The notes below the pieces were generated by a model that saw nothing but the letters and a program-made list of their open reading frames with translations, searched no databases and was not told the origin of the DNA. This document shows, piece by piece, positions 16,162 to 24,036 of a DNA stretch of 36,617 nucleotides. Position 1 is the first letter of the stretch, and the number at the start of each line of letters is the position of its first letter. Origin of the DNA: Acidimicrobiaceae bacterium. GTDB taxonomy: Bacteria; Actinomycetota; Acidimicrobiia; Acidimicrobiales; RAAP-2. The stretch lies in assembly GCA_003133325.1 (NCBI GenBank), contig PKXA01000044.1, positions 1 to 36,617 on the forward strand, read 5' to 3'. The position numbers and the translations under genes are program-made.

Positions 16162-16793
16162 GTGCCGAAGGCGATCGTCACCGGAACGTCGATGACGTCT
16201 CCGCCGGCGAACTGGTCGTTCTGGCTGGCCGCGAACAGGTCATCGAGGATCGTCGTCTGGTCGAACATCCGGACGGACTCCACGGCCACGGGCGCCGGCA
16301 TGCGCCAGGGCCGCCCGAGGATCATGGGCAGCAGGACTGTGCGGCCTGCCGCGCTCTGCAACAGAGCACGGACGATGTGGGGATATCGCCGGACCATGGA
16401 ACGAAAGATGCGGAACCCGGTCACCGATGACGTTGGGCCCGGGCCGTGCCAGAGACCGGCCGGGCTGAGCCCGACCACGCTCCGGGCGAGGCCGAGCTTG
16501 GCTGCCTCCAGGGCGGTCCAGCCGCCGAGTGAGTTCCCCACCAGGTCGACGGGCCCGTCAACTCCGAGCTCGTGAAGCTGCTCTCCGAGTTGCTTGGCGA
16601 AATGCCGAGGACCGAGCGGCTCTCCGGGTCGGGGAGCTGGGGAGCTCCCGTGCCCGGGCAGGTCGAACGCAATGACGCGGCGATCCGCCGCCAGCATGCC
16701 CATGACCGGCTCCCATATTTCGCATGCCGATCCGATGCCGTGCAGGAGGATGAGCGGTCGACCGGCCCCTCGTTCGATCCGATTCCAGACCAT
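16011..16793 (-). CDS. Alpha/beta hydrolase (esterase/lactonase-like)
   Basis: A 260-residue alpha/beta-hydrolase-fold enzyme. Oxyanion segment LLHGIGS near residue 17; IAFDLPGHGSS; nucleophile elbow GNSLGG (Ser near residue 87); acid in FGTRDW; catalytic His in GCGHVPMWDDPE near residue 245. The triad is complete. The ATG at 16793 is five bases after the stop of the diiron-protein gene, in operon with it and the dehydrogenase. It resembles C-C or ester hydrolases of aromatic and alicyclic catabolism and could hydrolyse the ester made by the neighbouring Baeyer-Villiger enzyme. Its last 50 codons are duplicated at 27.6 kb. Confidence 0.88.
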   Translation of the reverse strand: MVWNRIERGAGRPLILLHGIGSACEIWEPVMGMLAADRRVIAFDLPGHGSSPAPRPGEPLGPRHFAKQLGEQLHELGVDGPVDLVGNSLGGWTALEAAKLGLARSVVGLSPAGLWHGPGPTSSVTGFRIFRSMVRRYPHIVRALLQSAAGRTVLLPMILGRPWRMPAPVAVESVRMFDQTTILDDLFAASQNDQFAGGDVIDVPVTIAFGTRDWLLNRRTSQFSDQLPTSARWIELKGCGHVPMWDDPELVARTVLEGTS

Positions 16794-16798
16794 TCGGC

Positions 16799-17698
16799 CT
16801 ACGTAGCGTCCTGGGGTCGAGGCCGGGTGTCGGGCACTTCCCAATTCGGGTCGATCAGATCCCCGCGGCGTTCGGCCAGCAGAGCTGAGTTGTCGAGATA
16901 GTCCCATGGTTGGAAGCCGGGTCTCAGAAACTGGACAATTGCGCGCGAGCGCTTTCGTAGCGCGCCCTGTGTTCCGAAGAGGTAACGACCGAGTCGTATC
17001 CACTCGCGCACGTCGCCCGCCTTGTCGTCGTGGTGAAGAAGCCTGGCAACCGTTATCGGAATGGTTACGCTCAGCACGACAATCGCGGTGCCGAGCCCGG
17101 TCACCCGGTAGAGGTAGGCGCGGACTCCTGTGCCGTGCACTGCAGTGAACGCATCGAAAAGTGCCGCCTTGTGCTCGACTTCCTCGTAGGAGTGCCAGAG
17201 CCAGAGCCTGGTTACACGCGAATCGCCGACGGTCTCCAATACTTCGGGGCGCCCCAGCACGATGTCGCCGATTTCGCCGATGAAATGCTCTCCGGAAAGG
17301 GCGGTAGCGCACCGGAAGGTGCTGCTGGTGTGGGAAAGCAGCTTGAGTGCCCGGCGCACTGGAGCCTCACACGCCTGGACCGGGTAGCCCCATTCGACCA
17401 GCAGGTCGTTGAACCGCCGGTGGAGGTTCGCATGGGCTCCCTCTTGGCGGATGAACGAGCGCAGCTCCCGGATCTGATCTTCGGATTGGAGCTCTCCTTC
17501 GAGCCGCGCTGCGTCCTTGATGAATTCGGCCTCGAGCAATGGGGCGCCGATGCTCAGCGCGTTCCAGAAGGCGGTGACCGCGGCGCCACCGGAGTGCCAC
17601 ATCCTCGGGACATCGGCGTCGTACTTGAAGTCCGGCCGACGTAACGTGACCGAAATACCTCGCTGCTGGGTTGTCGTTCTCATGTCTGGTTGGCTCAT
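16799..17698 (-). CDS. Metal-dependent hydrolase-family protein (putative diiron, COG3687-like)
   Basis: A 299-residue, mostly helical protein with a ferritin-like set of ligands: E58 (EAEF), E86-xx-H89 with H93 (RQEGAHANLH), E137-H138 (SGEHFIGE), and E173-xx-H176 (SYEEVEHK). I place it in the bacterial predicted metal-dependent hydrolase family. The real reaction of that family is poorly known, and a diiron oxygenase role is possible. A hydrophobic segment (GTAIVVLSVTIPITVARLL, around 205-225) suggests membrane association. ATG start with GAGGAG upstream. It sits between the dehydrogenase and the hydrolase, so it likely acts in the same pathway. Confidence 0.72.
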   Translation of the reverse strand: MSQPDMRTTTQQRGISVTLRRPDFKYDADVPRMWHSGGAAVTAFWNALSIGAPLLEAEFIKDAARLEGELQSEDQIRELRSFIRQEGAHANLHRRFNDLLVEWGYPVQACEAPVRRALKLLSHTSSTFRCATALSGEHFIGEIGDIVLGRPEVLETVGDSRVTRLWLWHSYEEVEHKAALFDAFTAVHGTGVRAYLYRVTGLGTAIVVLSVTIPITVARLLHHDDKAGDVREWIRLGRYLFGTQGALRKRSRAIVQFLRPGFQPWDYLDNSALLAERRGDLIDPNWEVPDTRPRPQDAT

Positions 17699-17707
17699 GG
17701 GGACTCC

Positions 17708-18469
17708 TCAGACCATCCGGGAACCGGCATCGATGGATATTGTCGTGGCGTTGAGGTAGCGGTTCGAGACGATGTGACACATGAGGTCGGCGATCTCCTC
17801 GGGACGGCCAAGCCGCTTCGGGTTGAGCAGCATCGACTTCAGTCCCTCTCGTGCTTCTTCCGGTAGTCCGGCCAGCATCTTGGTGTCGAACAGCCCCGGT
17901 GCCACATCCACCACACGGATGCCGAAGGGTGCGAGGTCTCTGGCGACAGGAAGGGTCATGCCGATGATTCCTGCTTTGCTCGCTGCGTACGCGGCCTGGC
18001 CAGACTGACCCTGCCAGGCAGCACCGGAGGCGACGTTGATAATTACCCCCCTCTCGCCCTCACCATCAGGCTCGTTGCCGGCCATGCGCATTGCAGCGTG
18101 GCGCATTACGTCGAACGTCCCGATGAGATTGACTTTGATGACATCGCTGAACCGATCGAGCGGGAGAGCTACCCCTCGGGAGATGATCTTTCCGGGAGCG
18201 GGGTTGCCGGCGGCATTCACGCACACATCGACCCGGCCGAATATCTCGTCGATCCGGGCGAAGGCTTTCTCGACGGCGACGGTGTCGGCGATGTTGACGT
18301 CGAAGCCGACCGCGCCGTTTCCGATGGCTTCCGCGGCGGCGTCAGCCGATGCTCCGTCGAGGTCGAGCAGCGCGACCCGGGCCCCTCCCTGAGCGAACGC
18401 CTGGGCAGTGGAGCGACCCATGCCCGAACCTGCACCTGTCACCACGGCGACTCGATCGTGTAGGTCCAC
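17708..18469 (-). CDS. Short-chain dehydrogenase/reductase
   Basis: A 253-residue classical SDR. NAD-binding VTGAGSGMGRS (residues 10-20), DLDG after the second strand (acidic, suggesting NAD rather than NADP), NAAG at 89-92, and the catalytic Ser / YAASK pair (NVASGAAWQ..., AAYAASKAG). It resembles 3-hydroxyacyl-CoA dehydrogenase type 2 or hydroxysteroid dehydrogenases. It could oxidise the ring alcohol to the ketone used by the monooxygenase, or supply the hydroxyacyl-CoA step, which has no other obvious gene here. GTG start; AAGGAA lies just upstream. First gene of the minus-strand operon driven from the 18.5-kb operator region. Confidence 0.9.
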   Translation of the reverse strand: MDLHDRVAVVTGAGSGMGRSTAQAFAQGGARVALLDLDGASADAAAEAIGNGAVGFDVNIADTVAVEKAFARIDEIFGRVDVCVNAAGNPAPGKIISRGVALPLDRFSDVIKVNLIGTFDVMRHAAMRMAGNEPDGEGERGVIINVASGAAWQGQSGQAAYAASKAGIIGMTLPVARDLAPFGIRVVDVAPGLFDTKMLAGLPEEAREGLKSMLLNPKRLGRPEEIADLMCHIVSNRYLNATTISIDAGSRMV

Positions 18470-18523
18470 GTTTCCTTACCTCCGGTTGCCGGTCCCGGTG
18501 TCCCCTCCCCCGGATTTTGCGAA

Positions 18524-18560
18524 GACTAATCTTGACTTGTCAGTAAAGTCAAGATTAGAT
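18524..18560. promoter_or_regulatory. Divergent promoters overlapping one 33-bp operator
   Basis: A perfect 13-bp inverted repeat, CTAATCTTGACTT-N7-AAGTCAAGATTAG (18526-18558), lies between the divergent dehydrogenase genes. Each arm contains a TTGACT -35 box. On the plus strand TTGACT (18532-18537) and TTAGAT (18555-18560) are 17 bases apart. On the minus strand TTGACT (18552-18547) and TTAGTC (18529-18524) are also 17 apart. One repressor dimer pair would therefore block both operons. Either TetR protein of the window is a candidate; the one at 26.5 kb is in the same operon. Confidence 0.75.
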
Positions 18561-18568
18561 TCGGGGCC

Positions 18569-18595
18569 ATGCGGACGATCACAACCGGGTCATAG
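18569..18595 (+). other. Eight-codon leader ORF before aldehyde dehydrogenase
   Basis: The predicted plus-strand transcription start (about 18567) falls almost on an ATG that opens an 8-codon frame (MRTITTGS). Its TAG overlaps the GTG start of the aldehyde dehydrogenase by one base (TAGTG). The dehydrogenase has only a weak ribosome-binding site, so a leaderless mini-ORF could load ribosomes by reinitiation. Pattern-based inference only. Confidence 0.3.
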
Positions 18596-20088
18596 TGGCC
18601 TTTCAGTTGACAGACGAAGTCGAGCAATTCCTCAAGCGCGCCGGCTCCAGCATCCTCATTGGTGGCGTATGGCGCCAGGCGTCCGACGGACGCACAATCT
18701 CGACCGAAGACCCGGCGACAGGCCGAGAACTGACTCAGATAGCTCGCGGAACTGCCGCCGATGTGTCCGCCGCGGTCGACTCGGCACAGAGCGCTTTCGT
18801 GGGCGACTGGTCATTGCTCACCCCCTCCCAACGTGGTCGCATGCTGTGGGCTCTCGCTGACCTGGTCGACGAGCACGCCGACGAGCTGGCCACCCTCGAA
18901 ACCCTCGAGGTGGGCAAGCCATTGCGAGAGAGCCGATTCTTCGACGTCATCCTCGCCGGTGAGGTTCTTCGCTACTACGCCGGGTGGCCGAGCAAATTCG
19001 CCGGCGATGTTCTCCCGGTATCCCCGATGGTGGGTTCCATCATCGGGTACTCCCGACGCGAGCCCCTCGGTGTGATCGCAGCGATCACGCCATGGAACTT
19101 CCCGATTCTGCTCGGCGCGGCCAAACTGGGACCCGCGCTGGCCACCGGCAACACCGTGGTCATCAAGCCCTCCGAGCTGACGTCACTTTCCACAATGAGA
19201 CTGGCTGAACTCGCTCTCGAGGCGGGCATCCCGCCTGGGGTGATCAACGTCGTAACCGGCTACGGCGCCGAAGCCGGTCGCGCTCTCGGCGAACACCCGG
19301 CCGTTCGGAAGATCGCGTTCACGGGCTCGACCGCCACCGGCCGGGCGCTCGTCGCTGCATCGGCACCGACCCTGAAGAAGCTTCAGCTCGAGTTGGGTGG
19401 CAAGTCGGCCAACATCGTGTTCCCCGACGCCGACCTCGCGGAAGCCGCCAGCGGTGCCTACCAGGCAATCTTCCTGAACCAGGGCGAGGTCTGCTGTGGT
19501 GGTTCGCGGTTGTTCGTCCACGACTCGGTGTACGACGACTTCCTTGCCGAGCTTGTGGCCGCCGCAGAGGGCATCGAGCTCGGGCACGGCCTCGACGACA
19601 TGACCGATATGGGCCCACTGGTGAGCGCGGCCCAGCTCGATCGGGTAACCGGCTTCGTCAACGGTGGGATACGAGATGGCGCCTCGGTAGCCACCGGAGG
19701 CGGAGCCCCGGCCGAGCCCCCCGGAAGCGGGCACTTCATGTCACCAACGGTGTTCACCGACGTACGGGATGACATGGCTATCGCTCAGGATGAGATCTTC
19801 GGACCGGTGGTCTGCACCTTTCGCTTCCATGACGAGGACGAGGTGGTGGCCCGCGCTAACGGCACTGCCTACGGCCTGGCCGCTGGGGTCTGGACCAATG
19901 ACCTTCGTCGCGCCCATCGAATGGCTGCTCGGCTCGCCGCCGGCACCGTGTGGATCAACACGTACAACATTCTCGATCCCGCCGCGCCCTTTGGCGGTTA
20001 CTCGCAGTCCGGCTACGGCCGCGAGTTCGGCCTCGACTCGATGATCGAGTTCACCCAGACCAAGTCCGTGATGATCGGGATGGATTGA
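18595..20088 (+). CDS. Aldehyde dehydrogenase
   Basis: A 497-residue NAD(P)-dependent aldehyde dehydrogenase. [10 protein letters not shown] is the cofactor-site motif; general base E266 in [12 protein letters not shown]; catalytic Cys300 in [17 protein letters not shown] near the C-terminus. Everything needed for activity is present and length is normal. It oxidises an aldehyde to the acid, which the acyl-CoA synthetase four genes on would activate. The GTG start at 18595 overlaps an upstream mini-ORF stop. First structural gene of the plus-strand catabolic operon, controlled from the shared operator. Confidence 0.92.
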   Translation: MAFQLTDEVEQFLKRAGSSILIGGVWRQASDGRTISTEDPATGRELTQIARGTAADVSAAVDSAQSAFVGDWSLLTPSQRGRMLWALADLVDEHADELATLETLEVGKPLRESRFFDVILAGEVLRYYAGWPSKFAGDVLPVSPMVGSIIGYSRREPLGVIAAITPWNFPILLGAAKLGPALATGNTVVIKPSELTSLSTMRLAELALEAGIPPGVINVVTGYGAEAGRALGEHPAVRKIAFTGSTATGRALVAASAPTLKKLQLELGGKSANIVFPDADLAEAASGAYQAIFLNQGEVCCGGSRLFVHDSVYDDFLAELVAAAEGIELGHGLDDMTDMGPLVSAAQLDRVTGFVNGGIRDGASVATGGGAPAEPPGSGHFMSPTVFTDVRDDMAIAQDEIFGPVVCTFRFHDEDEVVARANGTAYGLAAGVWTNDLRRAHRMAARLAAGTVWINTYNILDPAAPFGGYSQSGYGREFGLDSMIEFTQTKSVMIGMD

Positions 20089-20137
20089 CCGTATCGATCG
20101 GCGACCGGTACCAATCAGCTAGCACAAGGAGCGCCAA

Positions 20138-20563
20138 ATGACCTCTTATACCAACTCCGACGACGTCTACACCTACATCGGTGGGATCTTCAGGGACGCC
20201 ACCGCCGATGTTGATCTCGGGCCCAAGCTCGCAGCGTCCGGCGTCATCTTAAAGCTCGACTACTCCAACCCTGATGCCGTCCTGGTGGTCGACTTCCCCC
20301 AGGGGAAGGTCTATGTCGGTGACGAGGGTGATGCCCTCAAACCCAACATCACGCTCTATATGACAACCGACCTGGCACACAGCTATTGGCTCGGTCGGGT
20401 CAACGCGGCGTCGGCTCTTGCCAAGGGCCAGGCACGAGCGAAGGGCTCGATCCCCAAGATCCTCAAACTGGCTGCGCTGGCGAAGCCGCTGTTCCCGAGG
20501 TACGAGGCCAGCCTGCGAGCCGCGGGTCTCGATCATCTCGTCGACGGAGCTGACGCCAAATGA
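20138..20563 (+). CDS. SCP2 sterol-carrier domain protein
   Basis: A 141-residue single-domain protein of the SCP2-like lipid-carrier fold. The pattern LKLDYSNPDAVLVVDFPQGK, then ITLYMTTDLAHSYWLGRVNA and a KGSIPKILKL helix is characteristic of actinobacterial SCP2 proteins in sterol and lipid catabolic clusters. It has a hydrophobic cavity in known members and would bind a bulky hydrophobic acid or its CoA ester. AAGGAG lies seven bases before the ATG. Its stop overlaps the next start (ATGA). It supports a large hydrophobic substrate for the pathway. Confidence 0.82.
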   Translation: MTSYTNSDDVYTYIGGIFRDATADVDLGPKLAASGVILKLDYSNPDAVLVVDFPQGKVYVGDEGDALKPNITLYMTTDLAHSYWLGRVNAASALAKGQARAKGSIPKILKLAALAKPLFPRYEASLRAAGLDHLVDGADAK

Positions 20564-21621
20564 GCGAGACCATGCGTGCAGTCGTCCTCGACAAGCCCGG
20601 TCGGGTCCGGGTCGAGGAAATTCCCCGACCAGTGATCCAGTCGCCGACCGATGCCATCGTGCGGGTAACGACCGCTGCCATCTGTGGCTCTGACCTCCAC
20701 CTGATCGACCGGAAGATCCCAGGCATGGAGGAGGGTGATGTCGTCGGGCACGAGTTCGTCGGTGTCATCGAAGACATCGGCGATGCAGTGATGACCATGG
20801 AGCCGGGCCAGCGAGTCGTCGCGTCGATGTTCCCGGCGTGTGGCCATTGCCGGTCGTGCATGCGGCACCAGTACCGCACCTGCCCGTCGTTTCAGATCTT
20901 CGGCAGTGGGCCGGGATTCGGCGACCTCCTCGGGGCCCAGACCGATTTCGTCCGGGTGCCCCTCGCTGACATGACGCTGGCCACGATCCCCGACCGCATG
21001 TCCGACGAGGATGCGGTGTTCACCGGCGACATCCTCGCCACCGCCTACCAAGGCTTGGCAGATGGGGGTGTGCGGCACGGTGACTCGGTGGCCATCGTCG
21101 GCGCCGGCCCCGTCGGTCAACTGGCGGTCATGTGTGCGCCGCTCTTCGGCGTTGATCAGGTCTTCGCCATTGACCTGGTGCCCGAGCGGCTCGAAGCCGC
21201 CAAAGCGCTCGGGGCCATTCCGGTCGACGCGCGCCTCGGGGACCCATCCGACTCGATTTTCGACCAGACCCGGAACCTGGGTGCCGACGTCGTACTCGAA
21301 GCCGTGGGCAACGAGGCTGCCCTCGAAACCGCCTGGTCGGTGGTGCGCACCGGCGGCACTGTCGCCATGATCGGGGTGCTCTACGACGAAGACTGGCCGG
21401 TGTCGGCCGGTGATAACTGGCTGCGAGCAGTCACCGTGAAGCCGATCGTCGGCGACCCGTTGACCCATCGCCACGACCTGTTGCGCCTGATCGAGACGGG
21501 GAAGCTCGACCCGGCACGCATCATCTCGCACACGATGTCTCTCGATGACGCTGCCGACGCATATCAGATGTTCAAGGAGCACCGAGCCAACAAGGTCGTC
21601 CTCAAGACTGGAGAGGAGTGA
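20560..21621 (+). CDS. Zinc-dependent alcohol dehydrogenase (MDR family)
   Basis: A 353-residue medium-chain dehydrogenase. Catalytic zinc motif CGSDLH near residue 43 and GHEFVG near 65; intact structural zinc site with four Cys spaced C-x2-C-x2-C-x7-C (CGHCRSCMRHQYRTC, around 92-106); Rossmann motif VGAGPVGQLAV followed by an acidic ID at the end of the second strand, suggesting NAD. It likely oxidises a primary or cyclic alcohol to the aldehyde or ketone. It overlaps the SCP2 gene (ATGA) and the following synthetase gene (TGATG). A second in-frame ATG lies at 20572. Confidence 0.9.
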   Translation: MSETMRAVVLDKPGRVRVEEIPRPVIQSPTDAIVRVTTAAICGSDLHLIDRKIPGMEEGDVVGHEFVGVIEDIGDAVMTMEPGQRVVASMFPACGHCRSCMRHQYRTCPSFQIFGSGPGFGDLLGAQTDFVRVPLADMTLATIPDRMSDEDAVFTGDILATAYQGLADGGVRHGDSVAIVGAGPVGQLAVMCAPLFGVDQVFAIDLVPERLEAAKALGAIPVDARLGDPSDSIFDQTRNLGADVVLEAVGNEAALETAWSVVRTGGTVAMIGVLYDEDWPVSAGDNWLRAVTVKPIVGDPLTHRHDLLRLIETGKLDPARIISHTMSLDDAADAYQMFKEHRANKVVLKTGEE

Positions 21622-23198
21622 TGCCAGGGTCCGAGACCAGCAGGCAAGGTGTGAGCCTCGGAGAGGTACTGATCGGAGCATTCACCCGGTACGGCGATCG
21701 AACCGCATTCGTCCAGGAAGATCGCACCTACACCTATCGGCAGGCGGCGGACCTCCTGGCTCGGATGATCTCGGTGTTCAACCAGAGAGGAGTGGGCGCG
21801 GGCAGCGCCATCGCTGCCCTCTCACCAAATTGCGCCGAGGTGTTCCTCGCGCAGACGGCGGCATGGCTGGCCGGCGGCCGGTACTCGGGTCTTCATCCGC
21901 TCGGATCGTTCGATGATCAGCTCTACACATGCGACGACGCCGAGTTCGATCTGATCGTCGCCCACCCGGCGTTCGCGTCGCGAGCCGCCGGGCTCGCCGA
22001 AAAGGCGGCGACCGTCAAACAGGTCCTCACCTTGGGACCGACCGATGGTGTGGGCGAAGACCTGCTGGCCCTGTGTGAACAGGCGGCACCAGCGAGGTTG
22101 CATCCCGGACCGGCCCGCGAGGACGATCTGTGTTGGCTCCAGTACACAGGAGGCACGACCGGTCGCCCAAAGGGGGTCGAGCTCTCGCATCGTTCTATCG
22201 TCCAGACCATCTACTCGACTCTTTGCTCGTGGGAGATCCCGGCCCAACCGCGTTATCTGGCGGCGTCGCCGATCACCCATGCCGCGCTCGTTCCGCTGCT
22301 CCCGACATTGGTGTTGGGCGGCGAGGTCCACCTGCACACCCATTTCGACCCGCAGCACTGGCTCGACACAGTCGAGAAGCAGCACATCAACTACGCGTTG
22401 GCGGTGCCATCCATGATCTACGCACTGCTCGACCATGGCGATCCGACCCACCGCGACACCTCATCGCTGGTCACGGTCAACTACGGCGCCGCACCGATGG
22501 CACCTTCCCGCCTCGCCGAAGCCCACGAGGCCATCGGGCCGGTCTTTACCCAGGTCTACGGCCAGACTGAATGCGCGGCAATCGGAACCTCGCTGCTCAA
22601 GGCCGAACACCACATGACGGGCGCGCCGGATCTGCTGCGCTCGTGCGGACGGCCTGTGGTGGGAGCCCGGGTTGAAGTCCTCGACGACGACAATCAACAA
22701 GTCGAGGACGGAACCATCGGCGAGATCTGCATCCAGGGCCCGTCAGTCATGGACGGATACTGGAAGCTGCCCGACGAGACTTCGTCCGCCCTGTCCGGTG
22801 GCTGGCTCCACACCAGTGACATGGCTTTCCGAGACGAGGACGGCTTCCTGTTCATCGTCGACCGCAAGAAGGACATGATCATCACTGGCGGTTTCAACGT
22901 CTACCCACGCGAGATCGAGGACGTCCTCAACGCTCATCCCGGGATCTCCGCCGCGGCCGTCATCGGTGTGCCCGACGAGAAATGGGGCGAGGCCGTCAAG
23001 GCGATCGTCGTAGCTCGGCCCGGAAACGACGTGGACGTCGACGAACTCGTCGCGCTCGTCAAGGAGCACAAGGGACCGCACCACGCGCCCAAGTCCATCG
23101 AAGTTGTCGATGGGCTACCGATGACGGGTCTCGGCAAGGTCGACAAGGCGGCCCTGAGGGCCGACTACTGGCACGACAATGATCGCCAGGTGAATTGA
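21621..23198 (+). CDS. Acyl-CoA synthetase (AMP-forming)
   Basis: A 525-residue ANL ligase. P-loop YTGGTTGRPKG from residue 175; YGAAPM; VYGQTE; the hinge DRKKDMIITGGFNVYPREIE; C-terminal MTGLGKVDKAALR, with the lysine in GKVDK. One oddity is that the normally conserved TGD of the A8 region is TSD here (LHTSDMAFRDEDGF). Activates the acid made by the upstream dehydrogenases. GAGAGGAG precedes the ATG at 21621, one base into the previous stop. The other synthetase of the window is at 3.0 kb, is shorter, and has TGD intact. Confidence 0.92.
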   Translation: MPGSETSRQGVSLGEVLIGAFTRYGDRTAFVQEDRTYTYRQAADLLARMISVFNQRGVGAGSAIAALSPNCAEVFLAQTAAWLAGGRYSGLHPLGSFDDQLYTCDDAEFDLIVAHPAFASRAAGLAEKAATVKQVLTLGPTDGVGEDLLALCEQAAPARLHPGPAREDDLCWLQYTGGTTGRPKGVELSHRSIVQTIYSTLCSWEIPAQPRYLAASPITHAALVPLLPTLVLGGEVHLHTHFDPQHWLDTVEKQHINYALAVPSMIYALLDHGDPTHRDTSSLVTVNYGAAPMAPSRLAEAHEAIGPVFTQVYGQTECAAIGTSLLKAEHHMTGAPDLLRSCGRPVVGARVEVLDDDNQQVEDGTIGEICIQGPSVMDGYWKLPDETSSALSGGWLHTSDMAFRDEDGFLFIVDRKKDMIITGGFNVYPREIEDVLNAHPGISAAAVIGVPDEKWGEAVKAIVVARPGNDVDVDELVALVKEHKGPHHAPKSIEVVDGLPMTGLGKVDKAALRADYWHDNDRQVN

Positions 23199-23199
23199 G

Positions 23200-24036
23200 A
23201 TGACCGTTGCCGACAGCAGTGCCGCGGTGGCCCTCGAGCGGCGGAGCTCGACCGCTTGGATCACCCTGGAACGACCTGAAGCGATGAACGCCTTCGATCC
23301 GGCACTGATCTTCCAGCTCAGCGCAGCGGTTCGCGAGGCCGCCGATGACCCGAGTGTGCGGGTGCTCGTGATCACCGGCTCGGGCAGGGCTTTCTCGGCG
23401 GGTGCCGATCTGAAGGCGATCTCGTCTCCCGATGGAGACGTCGACGCCGACGCGATGCTGGCGTTCGTCGCCGAGGCCGCGGCCATGATCGAGACGGTGG
23501 CTGCCGTCGGCAAGCCGGTCATCGCGGCGGTGAACGGCCTTGCGCTCGCGGGTGGATTGGAGCTCGCGCTGGCCTGCGACCTGATCATCGCGTCAGACCG
23601 CGCCTTGCTTGGTGACGCCCACTCGAACTTCGGTCTTCTGCCCGGCGCCGGAGGATCGGTTCGGCTGACTCGCCGCATCGGCGCGTCAGCGGCCAAGCGC
23701 CTGATGTACAGCGGCGACAGCGCGCCTGCGCCTGACCTGGTTGTGTGCGGGTTGGTCGATGAGGTCGTCCCTGCTGATCTCCTCGAATCCAAAGTCGAGG
23801 ACCTGGCCGCACAGTTCGCCGCAAAGAGCCCGCCAGGCCTCGCGGCGATGAAGCGGCTGGTCGACCACGCATCCGATTCATCACTGGCCGACGCGCTCGA
23901 GGCCGAGCAACGCGAACTGGCCCGCCATGCCCACTCGCCGGATCTCGCTGAAGGCCTCGCTGCCTTTCGTGCAAAGCGTGCGCCGGTGTTCGGGTCAGCA
24001 TCGTCCTCGTCCAATCCAACCATGGAGTCCAAATGA
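23200..24036 (+). CDS. Enoyl-CoA hydratase/isomerase-family protein
   Basis: A 278-residue crotonase-fold protein. CoA-binding GRAFSAGADLKAI (residues 64-76); oxyanion-hole and first catalytic Glu in NGLALAGGLELA (E121); LLPGAGGSVRLTR at 145-157. The second catalytic Glu of hydratases should lie 20 residues after the first; that position is His141 (DAHSNFG). So it may be a hydratase variant, an isomerase or a C-C hydrolase rather than a standard hydratase. ATG one base after the synthetase stop; ATGA overlap with the acyl-CoA dehydrogenase. Confidence 0.85.
   Translation: MTVADSSAAVALERRSSTAWITLERPEAMNAFDPALIFQLSAAVREAADDPSVRVLVITGSGRAFSAGADLKAISSPDGDVDADAMLAFVAEAAAMIETVAAVGKPVIAAVNGLALAGGLELALACDLIIASDRALLGDAHSNFGLLPGAGGSVRLTRRIGASAAKRLMYSGDSAPAPDLVVCGLVDEVVPADLLESKVEDLAAQFAAKSPPGLAAMKRLVDHASDSSLADALEAEQRELARHAHSPDLAEGLAAFRAKRAPVFGSASSSSNPTMESK

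Noticed and set aside
20533-21681. 382-codon minus-strand frame
   Set aside because: Antisense to the zinc alcohol dehydrogenase, which has full zinc and cofactor motifs.
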